A stretch of DNA of 64,000 nt from Oxyruncus cristatus (lineage: Eukaryota > Chordata > Aves > Passeriformes > Cotingidae). Both the position numbers and the translations under genes were made by a program. The notes under the pieces are model-generated. The model saw only the letters and a list, made by a program, of their open reading frames with translations. It did not search any database and was not told the DNA's origin. The DNA is taken from assembly GCA_013399855.1 (NCBI GenBank), contig VXAY01003755.1, positions 166,837-230,836 of the forward strand, given 5' to 3'. Below, one piece after another: positions 12,801 through 24,115 of this stretch; position 1 is the first letter of the stretch; each line of letters begins with the position of its first letter.

Positions 12801-13705
12801 TTAGTTCTTGTAAGTTTTGTTCTAGATACCAAGTGTTCCTTGCTGTGATGCACTGCTTAGTCAAATTTCCACGAAAAGCTTAGCTAGCAATTAAAGAACG
12901 CAAGTGCTTTCTGAGTGAGGTGTTGACTAACAATGCAAGAACCTCACCTTTCCAGGCCACCAGCATCCTCAGTTTAAGGGACTGTCACTATAAATTCCTT
13001 AATTGTGTGAAGTCCACAGAATGAGTCAGGAGATAAGAGTTTCCCATATTAACTTCTTGGGCAAACACTACAGCTACACCTACACTTTGCCTAAATTTTG
13101 CAGAATTTAAGCAACTCTGCAAGGTTAGGGAACAAGAAGTCTTTTTCTTTCACATCAGAACCTGACTTAGAAGAGTCCTGAAAGTCTCTAGGCACCTCTG
13201 AAGTCATCCCAGACTCATCTCAGTTCCTGGTACTGAAAGCATCTCACACATATTTTAAAAGCTCCTTGGTCTGAAAATCTATAAGATTTTCTTCTTTCTA
13301 AGCACCAGTGAAAGCCAAAGTTATTCAGAGAGATGATTACATTTAATTCAGTAAAAATTCTGTGAGCATACCTAAAATGTTCTGTTTGTTTAAAAATTTA
13401 CTGGAGCAGACTTGATGTGTCTTTGCCAGTATCCAAATGGCTAGAGCACTTGTCTTAGCCAGAAGAAACCTAGCTTGTATTTTCCCTGTTTGAGGCATTT
13501 GACCACAGTCACTGCAAGAAAAGGTGCTTTCTGTAATATCCCTTGAAGCTGAGCCGCTGCACAGCTAGTAAAGCTGGAGAAACAAAGTACAGCATTATCT
13601 AGTGGTGAAGTATTCAGCCAAGATAAAGCCCAAAGTTCTCCTCCTCCTTGATTTTTCTGTATGTATTGCACTAGATAACCCCTGGATTAAGTGGCAGTAG
13701 CAAGA
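9881..13705. other. Unidentified stretch with the window's longest open frame
   Basis: No repeat or gene is recognised. The longest open frame of the window is at 10876-11388 (+, 170 codons). It has scattered cysteines, no signal peptide, no transmembrane pattern and no family motif. A 112-codon frame on the minus strand (10774-11112) and a 64-codon one (11178-11372) overlap it. I treat it as probably fortuitous. The remainder is ordinary A+T-rich sequence. Confidence 0.45.
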
Positions 13706-13877
13706 TACCAAACATTTTGCATCGTTATCTGAATCTGCTTTTCAGAAATCCCATTGTCTTAATCAGTAGTTTCTTCTGCAAAGTGAGACTTTACCAAACA
13801 TTTTGCGTCATTATCTGAATCTGCTTTTCAGAAATCCCATTGTCTTAATCAGTAGTTTCTTCTGCAAAGTGAGACTT
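13706..13877 (+). repeat. 86-bp tandem duplication
   Basis: Two adjacent copies of an 86-base unit, 13706-13791 and 13792-13877, are read directly from the sequence. Each begins 'taccaaacattttgc' and ends 'gcaaagtgagact' plus t. I see only two differences between the copies ('gcatcgtta' versus 'gcgtcatta'). The close identity points to a recent local duplication, or to a short array that varies in copy number. No coding frame or known repeat family is recognised in the unit. Confidence 0.95.
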
Positions 13878-15060
13878 TGAAATGAAACAGCTTGTTTTAA
13901 GAGGTGTCAATATTTATTTTCATGTTAAATTGTTGCTACTCCTCCTCTTCCAGTGTATTTGAGTGTTCAGTCTCTGTCCCAACATCTCAAAGGGAGCCCA
14001 TAGGGGTACACATGATGCTTAGTCAGTATATACAGGAAAAATCTACAGCCTGAGCTATTGCAGTCACAAACAGGCAGCAGCCAAACTTTGCAATCTGTTG
14101 CAAAAACGAGGGAACCTAATGAATTTTTCAGGTACAACTAAATCTTATGGTAAATATAGTGATGGTTAATTCAGAAGTAAAAAACCCTGAGCTGCTGTTT
14201 TAGGGGAAGGTTGAACAAATGCTCACTTTAATATTTAGACTTTAGGATCCATTAAAAAAAAGTAAGATCTCAAACAAATCAAGATCATTGGCCTCTGTGA
14301 CATATAAACACACAGATTAAGAATCGTATTGGGAAGTGGGCAATAAGAATATAAAAATATTTCCAGTTCAGGTGTATATATTTATGAACATCTGTCAAGG
14401 AAATTAAGTCATGATTTAAGTGAAATCCCCATTGCAGTTCCCCTCACTGAATAAAATTCTGAGAAGCTAATTCTGTCTATGCAGTTTATTGTGAAGACAT
14501 GACACTTAATTAAGCACCTGCAGTAACAAGACACACTGATCAGCACAAGTGGTCAGATATGATCTTCTAACAGACACACCAGAGGGGGTAGAAGACTGAA
14601 AAGACAGTCAGCCATGAGCATCCCAGCCCAGTTAGCAGGATGGGAACTGAAATCCTGTGAAATGTAATTATTAATTTATGTTGTCATCTTAAGACTGAGC
14701 ATAAATAACTAAGCAAAGCACACTCACGGTGCTTATCCAGTCTCAGCAACACGCCGCCCTAAGACGTGCCAAGAGCTTCTTGTCACTTTATATTCAAACA
14801 TCAGGATTACTCAGACACTAGGATACCACAAATAAGAATACAGGACCTATGGAAATCATAAGAGAGTTGAGCCAATGTCCAATATTAAGAAACTTTACTA
14901 TGAAGTGTATTGATGAAACTAGGTAAGGAACAGTTGTTTAACTGCATATACAATGAGAAAAGATCTACAAGAAAAGAAAAAATTAAACATGCATTGCAGT
15001 AAAACTAGCAAAATGTTGTGAGAAGTCAAAGAGTCTTTTACAAGTAATGCACAGAGACAT
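13878..15060. other. Unidentified A+T-rich stretch
   Basis: No gene or repeat is recognised and there is no open frame of note. From about 14850 the + strand becomes rich in AAAG/GAAA words, which may be a lead-in to the doubtful LINE trace at 15061-15200. Confidence 0.4.
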
Positions 15061-15200
15061 TTTAAGTATCATAGAGGCTTAGCGGTAAATAAGACAAAAT
15101 TGATGGCAACCTGGATGCTGATATTTAAAGACAGCAGTTTGATAAATTATGAAGCATTAAAGGCTTGTTTAAACCAGATATTGATAAAATGAAGTCTAAA
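15061..15200 (+). mobile_element. Doubtful CR1 body trace
   Basis: A weak resemblance to the segment between the endonuclease and reverse transcriptase of old CR1 elements. 'caacctggatgctgatattt' then 'aaagacagcagtttgataaa' matches the family's 'gcatggaaactttttaaaga' and 'caccataatagaggc' order. A diverged 'gcattaaaggcttgtttaaa' follows where the family has its next conserved words. No frame is open and the flanks add nothing. It may equally be chance similarity in A-rich DNA. Confidence 0.3.
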
Positions 15201-18200
15201 TATCATCAGTGGAATAAATATTAAGAGAAAACAATCTGAATGTTTGGTATCATGAAATTAGAAACAACAAACAGCATAATCAGATATTTAACAGCTGGTG
15301 CTCTAAGACTGTTACAAAATTATTAGGTTATATGAAGGTAGAAGATGAATTGGGTAGATTTTAATTACCAATTTGATATAGCATCACATGAATACCTGAA
15401 AATATATTAATAAACAATTGGATAAAAAAATTGTTAAATAGTCCAAAGGATGAATAATGCTGTGATAAAGGCCAACTGACTAATAAAGGAAGCACATGGT
15501 TTGCTTAAGACCACTATCAACAACTTGACCCCATCTTTTGAGAAGAAACTGCGAGGAAAAGACTGTATTTCAGCTTTACTCCAAAATCAGATGACATTGA
15601 CTAAAGGTGATTCTGTGCCACAGGTATGTAGTCTGAAATGTAAGTTGTAGTATGAATGGCTTAGTGCTCCGTGCAGATTGATGAAAGCAAGCCTGTGTTC
15701 ATTCAGCAGAGCAAAGATGCTCATTCACTGTATCCGTAGACAGCACATCATTCAATGACATCAGCACAGGCTGATTATGATCCAGATTATGCATAACAGA
15801 GAAGTGATGGCCAAGAAGATCAGCAGAGGCAGAGAAAAATGAGAATAGCAGCCCAGGTGACTGGAAAACTTATTACACTGAAAGCAAGTCAAAGATGCAT
15901 GAAACGGATTAAGAACTGACTCAGAGATCCATAAAAATGCTGCTGTGCACAGGATTTAGGTGTGCTGCACAAAAAATGTGAATACTGCCACTTAAAGTCA
16001 TGCGCAGTCTACAATAAAGTTCATAGGGGAACAAACCTGAATGTGATTTTAGAAATTTGCTGTCTGTTTGGGGTTCCTTCATTGTGGCTTTAGAGACAAA
16101 TAACCCCATAGAGCTCCATACTTTGGTCTTTCCTATTTTCCCTCTTCATATTTTGATGGTCTTACACAAATTTGGCTGCTCTCTCCATTGACATAGTTTA
16201 TAGATTCAATGTTTTAATGTATATCAGGTGAAAACTCCAGATATGCCTCTGGTGTGTCTTTTTTGATATCACAATGTCATAACTAACAATGCTGCAAGAG
16301 ATCTTTGATTTTCCTTTCCTGATTTTTTTATTTTTTTCCTGTGGGATCCCTAAAAACACCTCCACTTACCCTACTTGTTTCTCACATCTACCAGTGAGAA
16401 ATTGCCATGGCCCTGACTTACCTCTACTGTTTATCCTGTATCCAAAGTTCTTTCTCCAGAGCTCTCAGGCTCTTACATAGCTCACCTGCATGGCTGTAAC
16501 TCTTTCACAGACTTTTGGTGTCTGTGACTGATTAATTATCTTTTTCTCTAGCTGTACTGGTAGAGGCAAACCCAGCCTGCTCACAGCTGGTCCCCTGACC
16601 ACCATCCTATCCCGATGCTTTGAAGATAGCATTCTTCTGCAGAAAAAACACTGCTATTCTTCTCCAGCTCTGTTTCTTAATCATGTCACACATCAGCAAT
16701 CAACTTTCAAGAATGGCAGAGTATTGTCTTGTTAGGTCTTCTTCTCATGATACCCTTAAATACATCAGATCAACTCAGTTTTCCTCCTTCACATCTCTCC
16801 TTTAAGTTCTTCAAGTTGATTATTTCAAAGAAAACAAAATGCTTGACAGCAGCAAAGATTTTTACCTGTTACACTGTCAAATACTTTCATTATTCCCGTA
16901 TGCTTCACTTTGTGTAAAAATTACCCATTGTGTAATGTTTGTGTGTGTGTATTTGGGTAGCACTTCGCACAAGGAGTTTTCCACACTGACCTTGTTTCTA
17001 AATTCCACAGGTAAAAAACCCACATAGTGTGAATGCAACCAGAAGAACAGCAGATATCTGCGCAAGTAGAAGAGCCCAGTGACTCGGTTCTGCAAAGGAT
17101 CCTGAAGCAACCACACACAACACAATACAAAATAGCAGGAAATTTTTCAATCTGTCAGTGTAAATCTTTGTTTTACCCTCTTCACCATGGTATTTAAGTG
17201 TGTGCCTACTTGCACATTGTAAACAGCCCCTGAAGGTACACGCTGTATGGCAACAGTCAGTGACACACACTGGACAATAACAGTCCTAAAACATGTTTCT
17301 TTTTACTATGTGAGAAATAACTTTGATGGCTGCTGTCACAGCTGTACACGTATCACCAGATTTAATTTTTTTGCTTTCACTAATTGACCACCAGCATACT
17401 CCCTAATTAAATGTCCCCTCCTACAGCTTTATGTTAAAGGTATACATTAACCATTTCCTCAGGAGTGCCTGCACTGCACTAAGTCTGCATTTGTTCTGCA
17501 GCTTTGTATGGTTTTGGTCAGCAGAAAGCAAATAGAGCTGCTCTAAACCCAGGATCGAACTCTTTATCATTTGTATATCTAAAACTTACAGCACAGTTTT
17601 GAAAGGGATAATTGTAAATCTAAAGGGGTAATTCTCACTGATGTTACTGAGAATGTACTTTTCCTGACATAAAATTTTAAAAGGTTGCCCTAGTGCATGT
17701 GTATTTTAAGCATAGACATGCAAATAAATCATCCTTTTTTTCCCCGATATCTGAACAACAAAAGCTGATTTTCTGACATGCAAACCTACAGCTGCTGTCT
17801 GATCTTTTAATCTGTTACATATGCTTCGTCTGATGCTCTCCCTGTAGGAGAACACAGAACTGCTGTAGACATCATTATGCCTCCTGATCTGCAAATTCAA
17901 GACCTGTGTGCTCTTATACTCCCAAAGTTCACAGGGGATCTTAGTCAAAGCTGCTTAGTCACTGAGGATTTAGAAAATATACTGTGCACACTCCTCTAGC
18001 CACTGAGCTGTAGGATTTTGGAAACAGCTCACTCTTTCTCTGCTTATCATTTTAATCAATTAAAAGGGTTGTCCATCCTGTGCTAATCTCCCTTCAACTC
18101 TTACTAGATCAAAAGACTCTGGTTGATTATCATTGCAGATTAACAGGATGTCAGACAAATGTTAATTTAGATGTTACAAAGTCAGTGTCAGCATTCACTG

Positions 18201-19189
18201 GACATCTCTAGGGTCGGCAGAGATGCAATGAATAAGATTAAAAAAAGGAAGAAAGCTTGAGTATGGCTATTTTTGTCTTCTCCAAATCTCAGACATGAAA
18301 TTTAAGACATGAAAGACTCTTCCCACAGCTCTGCTTACGGAACAGAGATGGGAAAAAAGTGTTTACATTTTACTTTTTCGTACCCTGACAACACAAAAAA
18401 ACCAAAATCCAAAACCTATTATCTCCTCTTTTCCTGTAACACACAATCTAGGAGAGAAAAAGTACCGCTGAAACTAGTAGGTTAAAAGTTAGATTACAGG
18501 ATAGAGCAATAGGAAGACCGGGTGGTCTTGTAGAGTGCCTCATAGCCTAGTTAGAGCACACTTTATTTGAATAAATTTAGGATCTGTCTTTTAGGGAAAA
18601 AAACCAACAACACCAGAAGCAGAGTAAAAAGAGCAGTCTGTCATGCCAAACTACGTAGTAGCTTGTTGGTGCAGCTGGTCATCTCAGCAATGACAGCTGA
18701 CAAGAACACCGGAAAACTTGGACTCGGACAATCTGTTCTTGGTCATACTTTGAGAGCAATAATTTCAATTTACCATTAGTTCTATTCCCATTCCCAGCTG
18801 TCCAGCTTTAGCTCTGCCCAATTATGGCATTTGTGGACACCACTGGAACATGAGGTCCATGGGTGTGTCTTGAGCTAAGAAACACTTGACTTTACCAGCA
18901 GGACAATCTCTGGGAAGACTATGGGCATGATTTCACATTTGTGCAGCACTAGTGACAGGACCAACACTGAGGTGGTGTCCACTTATGTTGACCCTACATC
19001 ACAGAGAGAGTGAAAAAGTGTTTAAAAAAGAGTTGCAAAATTATTTTCCGTGTCACACACATGCCTGAGAGAGAGATGGAGATACTTTTTTTTCAAGAGA
19101 AATTAGGTTGCTTGCTTTCTGTCTGCAGATATCTGTATGTGGAATAGACCTTTCATAGGAAAGAGGTCTTTTGTTCAGAAGAGTAAGAG
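15201..19189. other. Unidentified non-coding stretch
   Basis: No repeat or gene is recognised. Open frames are all below about 90 codons, and several overlap on opposite strands around 16877-17270. Confidence 0.5.
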
Positions 19190-19480
19190 ACAGTGAGATT
19201 CAATTATCAGAAGTAAAATATAAATTAATGTAGTCTAGAAAAAAAGTCTTTAATTTTCTATCTATGATGACAACTAACAGATGTTAGAACAATTGTGTTC
19301 TCCACCACTGGAAGGCTTAATTCAGGGTTGAATATATTTCTAAATGTTATACCATAGCTCATTCAGAAATTATGGGTTTGATGCAGAGATGTGTGCTCTG
19401 TTACAGGATACAGCTCTTCAGCATGTGTTAAACATAGCATCAGACTAGTTCAGAGCAAAGATGAAGTAGTTCTGAAGCCA
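19190..19480 (+). mobile_element. Old CR1-type LINE, 3' end
   Basis: This follows the 3'-terminal wording of an old CR1 subfamily in order. The steps are: 'gttctccaccactggaaggc', 'agggttgaatatatttctaa' and 'atgttataccatagctcatt'. These are followed by 'cagaaattatgggtttgatg' with 'cagagat', then a diverged middle, then 'catcagactagtt', where the family has 'gtcagactagatgatc'. The terminal 'cccttctggcctt' part is decayed. The left edge is uncertain. It differs in subfamily wording from the piece at 2420-2815 and is much older than the copies at 39700 and 48925. No coding capacity remains. Confidence 0.65.
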
Positions 19481-22400
19481 ACCACACCCCTATGGAAAAG
19501 GAGATCCTAGCAACATATGAAGGCATACAAGCAGCCTCAGAGGTGATTGGCACTGAAGCACAGCTCTTCCTAGAACCCCAACTACCAGTGCTGAGCTGGA
19601 TGTTTAAGGGAAAAGTGCCTACTACACATCCTTGCTTTAAACCCATTATTCAGATGTAAGATCTATAGACACATTGTACCATAATGTTTGCACTGAGAAA
19701 TTCTAGCCCGTGACCTGTGTACAATATGTAAATACAGTGCACTTTTGATAACTAAATAAAATCATATTTGTCTTTTGCTCTCTAGATAGAAGCTGTTACA
19801 TAGCTCAGAGCAGAACTCTGCTAGGGCAATACAAGGACCCTTGCTCTGCCTCATGTCAATACCAAGGCAGAAAATAGTTCATAGAACTTTCTTACCAGAG
19901 ACACTAATATAGAAATTCTCTTGAGAACACTTGAGTGAGTGTTTCTTCTTACACCTCTTTTTGTAATATCCAAGGTGTGTCCATTGTGTTGAATTTAACA
20001 TTTTATCAGTACTTCTGCACATCAGCAGAATAAGTAAGGTAGAGTAATCCTCAGCCAGTCACAAGATCCAAACAGAGCAGGTCTCTGCATCTAACATGAG
20101 CCACTTCTGTGGAGATTACTTTTTGGTGTTCAAACCATCAAAGCAGGCATGTATTAGGAAATCTGAATCATTAGGTCACATCTTGCCTAACTTGTGTCAG
20201 GCTTTGCTGTAATTTATAGATAAGCACATATACATACATGTTTTGTAGTATGTATTCTATATTCTGTTTTATATAATGCACTATTCTACAAAGTTTACCC
20301 ATAATATATTTATCTCTGATAAATTTTTATGCATGCATACATATCCATATATTGACATATTCTTTATACATTTTAAATGTGCCCTTTTTACAACTCCATG
20401 AAGTGTGTTTGAGATCTTCATGATATAAGACAGGAAAGAAAGAATTTTCTACTCTCCTTTCTAAGCTATTCATTTTATATATAATGTTGTAACATTAGGG
20501 TGCAAGTTTGGAAATAGACAAAAGCTCTGTGCAATCCTACTGTGACAAAATTCTTTCAATAAATGTCGGGTCAGTGCAAAAAGAGACAATAATTATATAT
20601 TAGCTGACGTTTTTATCGCTATTCATTGAATGAGCTCTGAAAATTCTTTATTCTGCACTGGCTTGTAATGGAAGCATTCTCAGTGAGTATACAGTTCTGA
20701 ATCAAGCGATCAGAGTAGTGGGCACAGTACTATCCCACTGTTTGGTGGATTTTTCAGTTGCTTTAATGATGGACTCTGAATGTCAGAGTCATGTCTCTTT
20801 CTTGAAACAAATTGTAGTTTTCTCATGTGGTGACAGGATTTTAGTTTTTACAGAAGCGGGGCATGCATATTTGTGCAATTGCCAAGCACACCTTTGTAGC
20901 ACAAAAAGTGTTTATGCCGAGGGTGTGTGCACATTTGGGGTGTAGGTGGCTCAGTGAAGTGCCTGACAGAAATACCTAGGTCTTTTTGGGAGTACAGGAC
21001 CAAGTCTGCAGCAGCAGACGTGTTCCTGTACTCCTCAGATCCTGTAACTTTGACAAACCTGTCTCAATCACTAGGGCAGGGTAACCGCCCCCTAGCCCTG
21101 ATATGCCAGAATGGCATTGTGTAGCTTAAAATTACACAAAAAATTCAGTGATCAGGCTAGAAATATAGACAAATATGTAAAGATGTAACAGGCAACTGTC
21201 CTGGCAAGGAGGTGTTGCCTTGCCCATCTGTGTGGCAGATGTGAAGGGCAGCATATCTCCTGCTCATCCTGCTTGTGGGGCCACACACATGCTTCCTTAC
21301 TCTGTTTTTTTCTGGACTTCCAACCTGTGGGGATTGAGGAGAATGATTTGTAGAGTTCAGTGCATGTCCAGCCTTGCTTCTACATGGCACCAGGACATGG
21401 TTGGGGAAAATGAGGCAGGGATGAGATCTTCCCGAGTCCTTCAGGTTAGCCATACCTGGAAATGCAGGATATAAAAATTTGGATCTCCTTTCCACTAGGC
21501 CCATGTGTCGGCTAGGACTTTTTGGCTGAAGTTGTCAATGTTTGCTCTAATCCCATTTTTTGCTATTGTGCTAAGGCGTTTAATGCTCTAAGTATCCAGC
21601 TGTGATCTTCTCTTTCTCAGTCTCTGAAGGAGACTGACCTAACTCAGAAGACTAACACTATGGTGAGAGAGATGAGCTTTAAGTCTTGCTAATCTATGTA
21701 AAGGCTTCAGAGCATGTAAGTCTGTATTAAAACCAAATCTCTTACCAAGTGAGCTCTCAAGCCCATTAAGGATGATTTTTCAATTATAGCACTACATATT
21801 CTCCAACCTGAAATGCACGCTGCTCCTACACACCTAACTTCTAATAACATTATCTTTGTTAAAATCAAAATGCTAAAAATTCAAAACTAAGCTAACAAAC
21901 CATCTCCTTATTTAAATTCAATCACAAGAGCTATTTGAAGTTCTCAAGAGATGCTGATCTTAGCTTTTTGTAAACCCACAAACATCTATTAATCAACATC
22001 TGTTGATAACAATACATCATCAGGGGAAACACATACTGTCCTTCCTCCTTGTTCCCTCCCAGAGAAGCAATTACCAACAGACTAGAGTCATAGCCCACTC
22101 TGTACATTGTGGTCATCATTCTTGTTAACATCTTGACAAACTTTCTCCTTTCAAATTGTATAGTGGAACAGTCTTGGCACTGCCTCATTTCTGAGACCAC
22201 ATATCCATATATCCCTGTAGACAGGTGCCTTGGAGCATCACACTTGTAAATGTTTTCTTTTTCGTTTTTCCTCTTCCTCCATTTTTCTTCTTTTCCCCAC
22301 TGCAGGAGTCTGGTTCCTTCAGTAAGCCCATCAAGTGACTTGGGATGTAGCCAGGAGAGCCACCACCTTTTTGCTATGTTTCTTTTGTGTTTCTTTTTGC

Positions 22401-24014
22401 TGTCATTCCTTGTTGAACTTGTGTCACTCACAGCAGAGGAGGGAGAGTTTCTTCACTTGCATTTCAGAAGTATTAGTCAATCACCTGGAAGTAAGGATTG
22501 TGCTAATTCAAGGTTAAAGGTTCAGACCACTGCAATTCACCATAAGCTTTCAAAGAGACACTAGGCATGTAATTCAGCATGATCCCCCTTGATCCAGAAG
22601 AGGGGCTTAAAATTCTAGTTCCTTCTTTTGATTGCTCTGGGGAAAGTTTTCTCAGTCTGATGCAAAAAAGAAAAAAAAAATTCCAAAATTAACTTATTTG
22701 AGAAGCCAAGATTTACAAGATTCACAAATTTTCTGCCTCTGAATTCAGACTTCCTTAAGTTTTTCATTGATTTTTTTCCCTGTACCTTTTATTACCTAAC
22801 TCAGAAGTTAAGTAGAAAAAGCATACCACCTGTAATTGTATATTACAACATTTAATGTTATTTGAAAAATATAATAGAATTACAGTTAATATCTGTAATG
22901 AATTATTCTGTACAGTTTCATATTGTGAAAAGTCATCAAAACACAGAAGCAGGAGTTACAATCATTACTTACACATGGTGGGTTTTGCTCTCATGGTAAG
23001 TGATGCAGGAATTCAGGCTGGAGAAGTAGACAACCTAGTGGTTTAGAATAATGTATTTTAATCCAGGCAGGGACAGCTGTGAGAATCTCAATGAGCTTCT
23101 GTATCGCAGACCACAGATTTCCACACACTAATACCAAGAGAGTACTTCCTCCCAGCCAGCAAGGCTTTGGAGAGAGCTGCACGGGAAGCAGCTGTGCTGT
23201 GGCAGTGTGTGCAACCCACAGCAGGAACAGCAGGCTCTGGACACCACAGAGTGTGCCTTGAGTGCAGGTGTCCTTCACAGGCTGGCCCTAATACAGCTCA
23301 GTGCTTTTTCTCAGAAGATCAGCTATTCCATTCCAAGCTCTCCTGCATCTTCTGTAGTTCTTCATAGCAGTACGAAGCAGGGATTTGCTAAAGCTGTCAA
23401 TCTGCTCTTCTCCTGTGGCATCCCAGGAAACCTTCACATTCACATGAGGCCTGGAATGCTGCTGGAGCAGTGTATCATCAGTTCCAAGTAGTAAAGAGAA
23501 GGGGTAGCTGTGGTCATTTCCATCTGCTGCAAGAACTGGCCAAGATTTTCAGCAATAAGTACCTAATCCATCATTAGGCTACTTAGTAACTGGTTGGTTA
23601 TTAGCATGTTTGATATTCTGAGAAGAATCATCTGGAATTGTTGTGACAGAGAAGGGTCTTGTGATTCCTCAAGGCTAAGGTTGGATATGGCAATCATGAT
23701 AAACTGCCAGGTACTCCTGCCCAGCACAGGCCAGAGACCTTCTTAAAGCACAGAGTAACAGAGGGTGGACCCTCACATGCCTCTGCAAACTAGTGAGTGG
23801 TATTTTCACCTGACCAGTAGCTTCCTGGGGAGTCATATCTTCTATGAAGGACTTCCCATCCCAGTGTGATGCACTCAAATGCAATAGTGAATTCAAGATC
23901 AACCGCAGTCAGTTGTTCTAGTGCTTAAATTACCTTCCCCAAAAACATGCCTCCTGAGTTCTGGCCTGAATTCTTCAAACCCCCAACTCTGTATTTTGTT
24001 TTGCTTCCTTATTT
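19481..24014. other. Unidentified non-coding stretch
   Basis: No repeat is recognised with confidence. The phrase 'gagaaattctagcccgtgac' near 19696 faintly recalls the CR1 tail again, but it is too short to call. The largest open frame is 21931-22431 (-, 166 codons). It has a lysine/arginine/glutamate-rich N-terminal half and no family motif, and a 104-codon + frame overlaps it. Around 23000-23500 four open frames of 60-95 codons overlap on both strands in a G+C-richer patch, which argues for composition, not coding. Confidence 0.45.
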
Positions 24015-24115
24015 CAGTTTGTTTCCTGGCTCTGACATAGGCTTTCCTAAATAATCTTGGGCTACTCACTTAATCTCTTCTTACATCAATTCATGGTTGC
24101 AAGGAGGAGTTTAAA
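24015..24115 (+). mobile_element. MIR-like SINE fragment
   Basis: 'ctggctctgacataggcttt' is followed by 'aatcttgggctactcactta' and 'atctcttcttacatcaattc'. That matches the MIR core order 'ctggctctgccacttac', 'gaccttgggcaagtcactta', 'acctctctgtgcctcagttt'. The part after 'cagttt' is lost. Both ends are decayed and no target-site duplication is visible. Confidence 0.55.
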
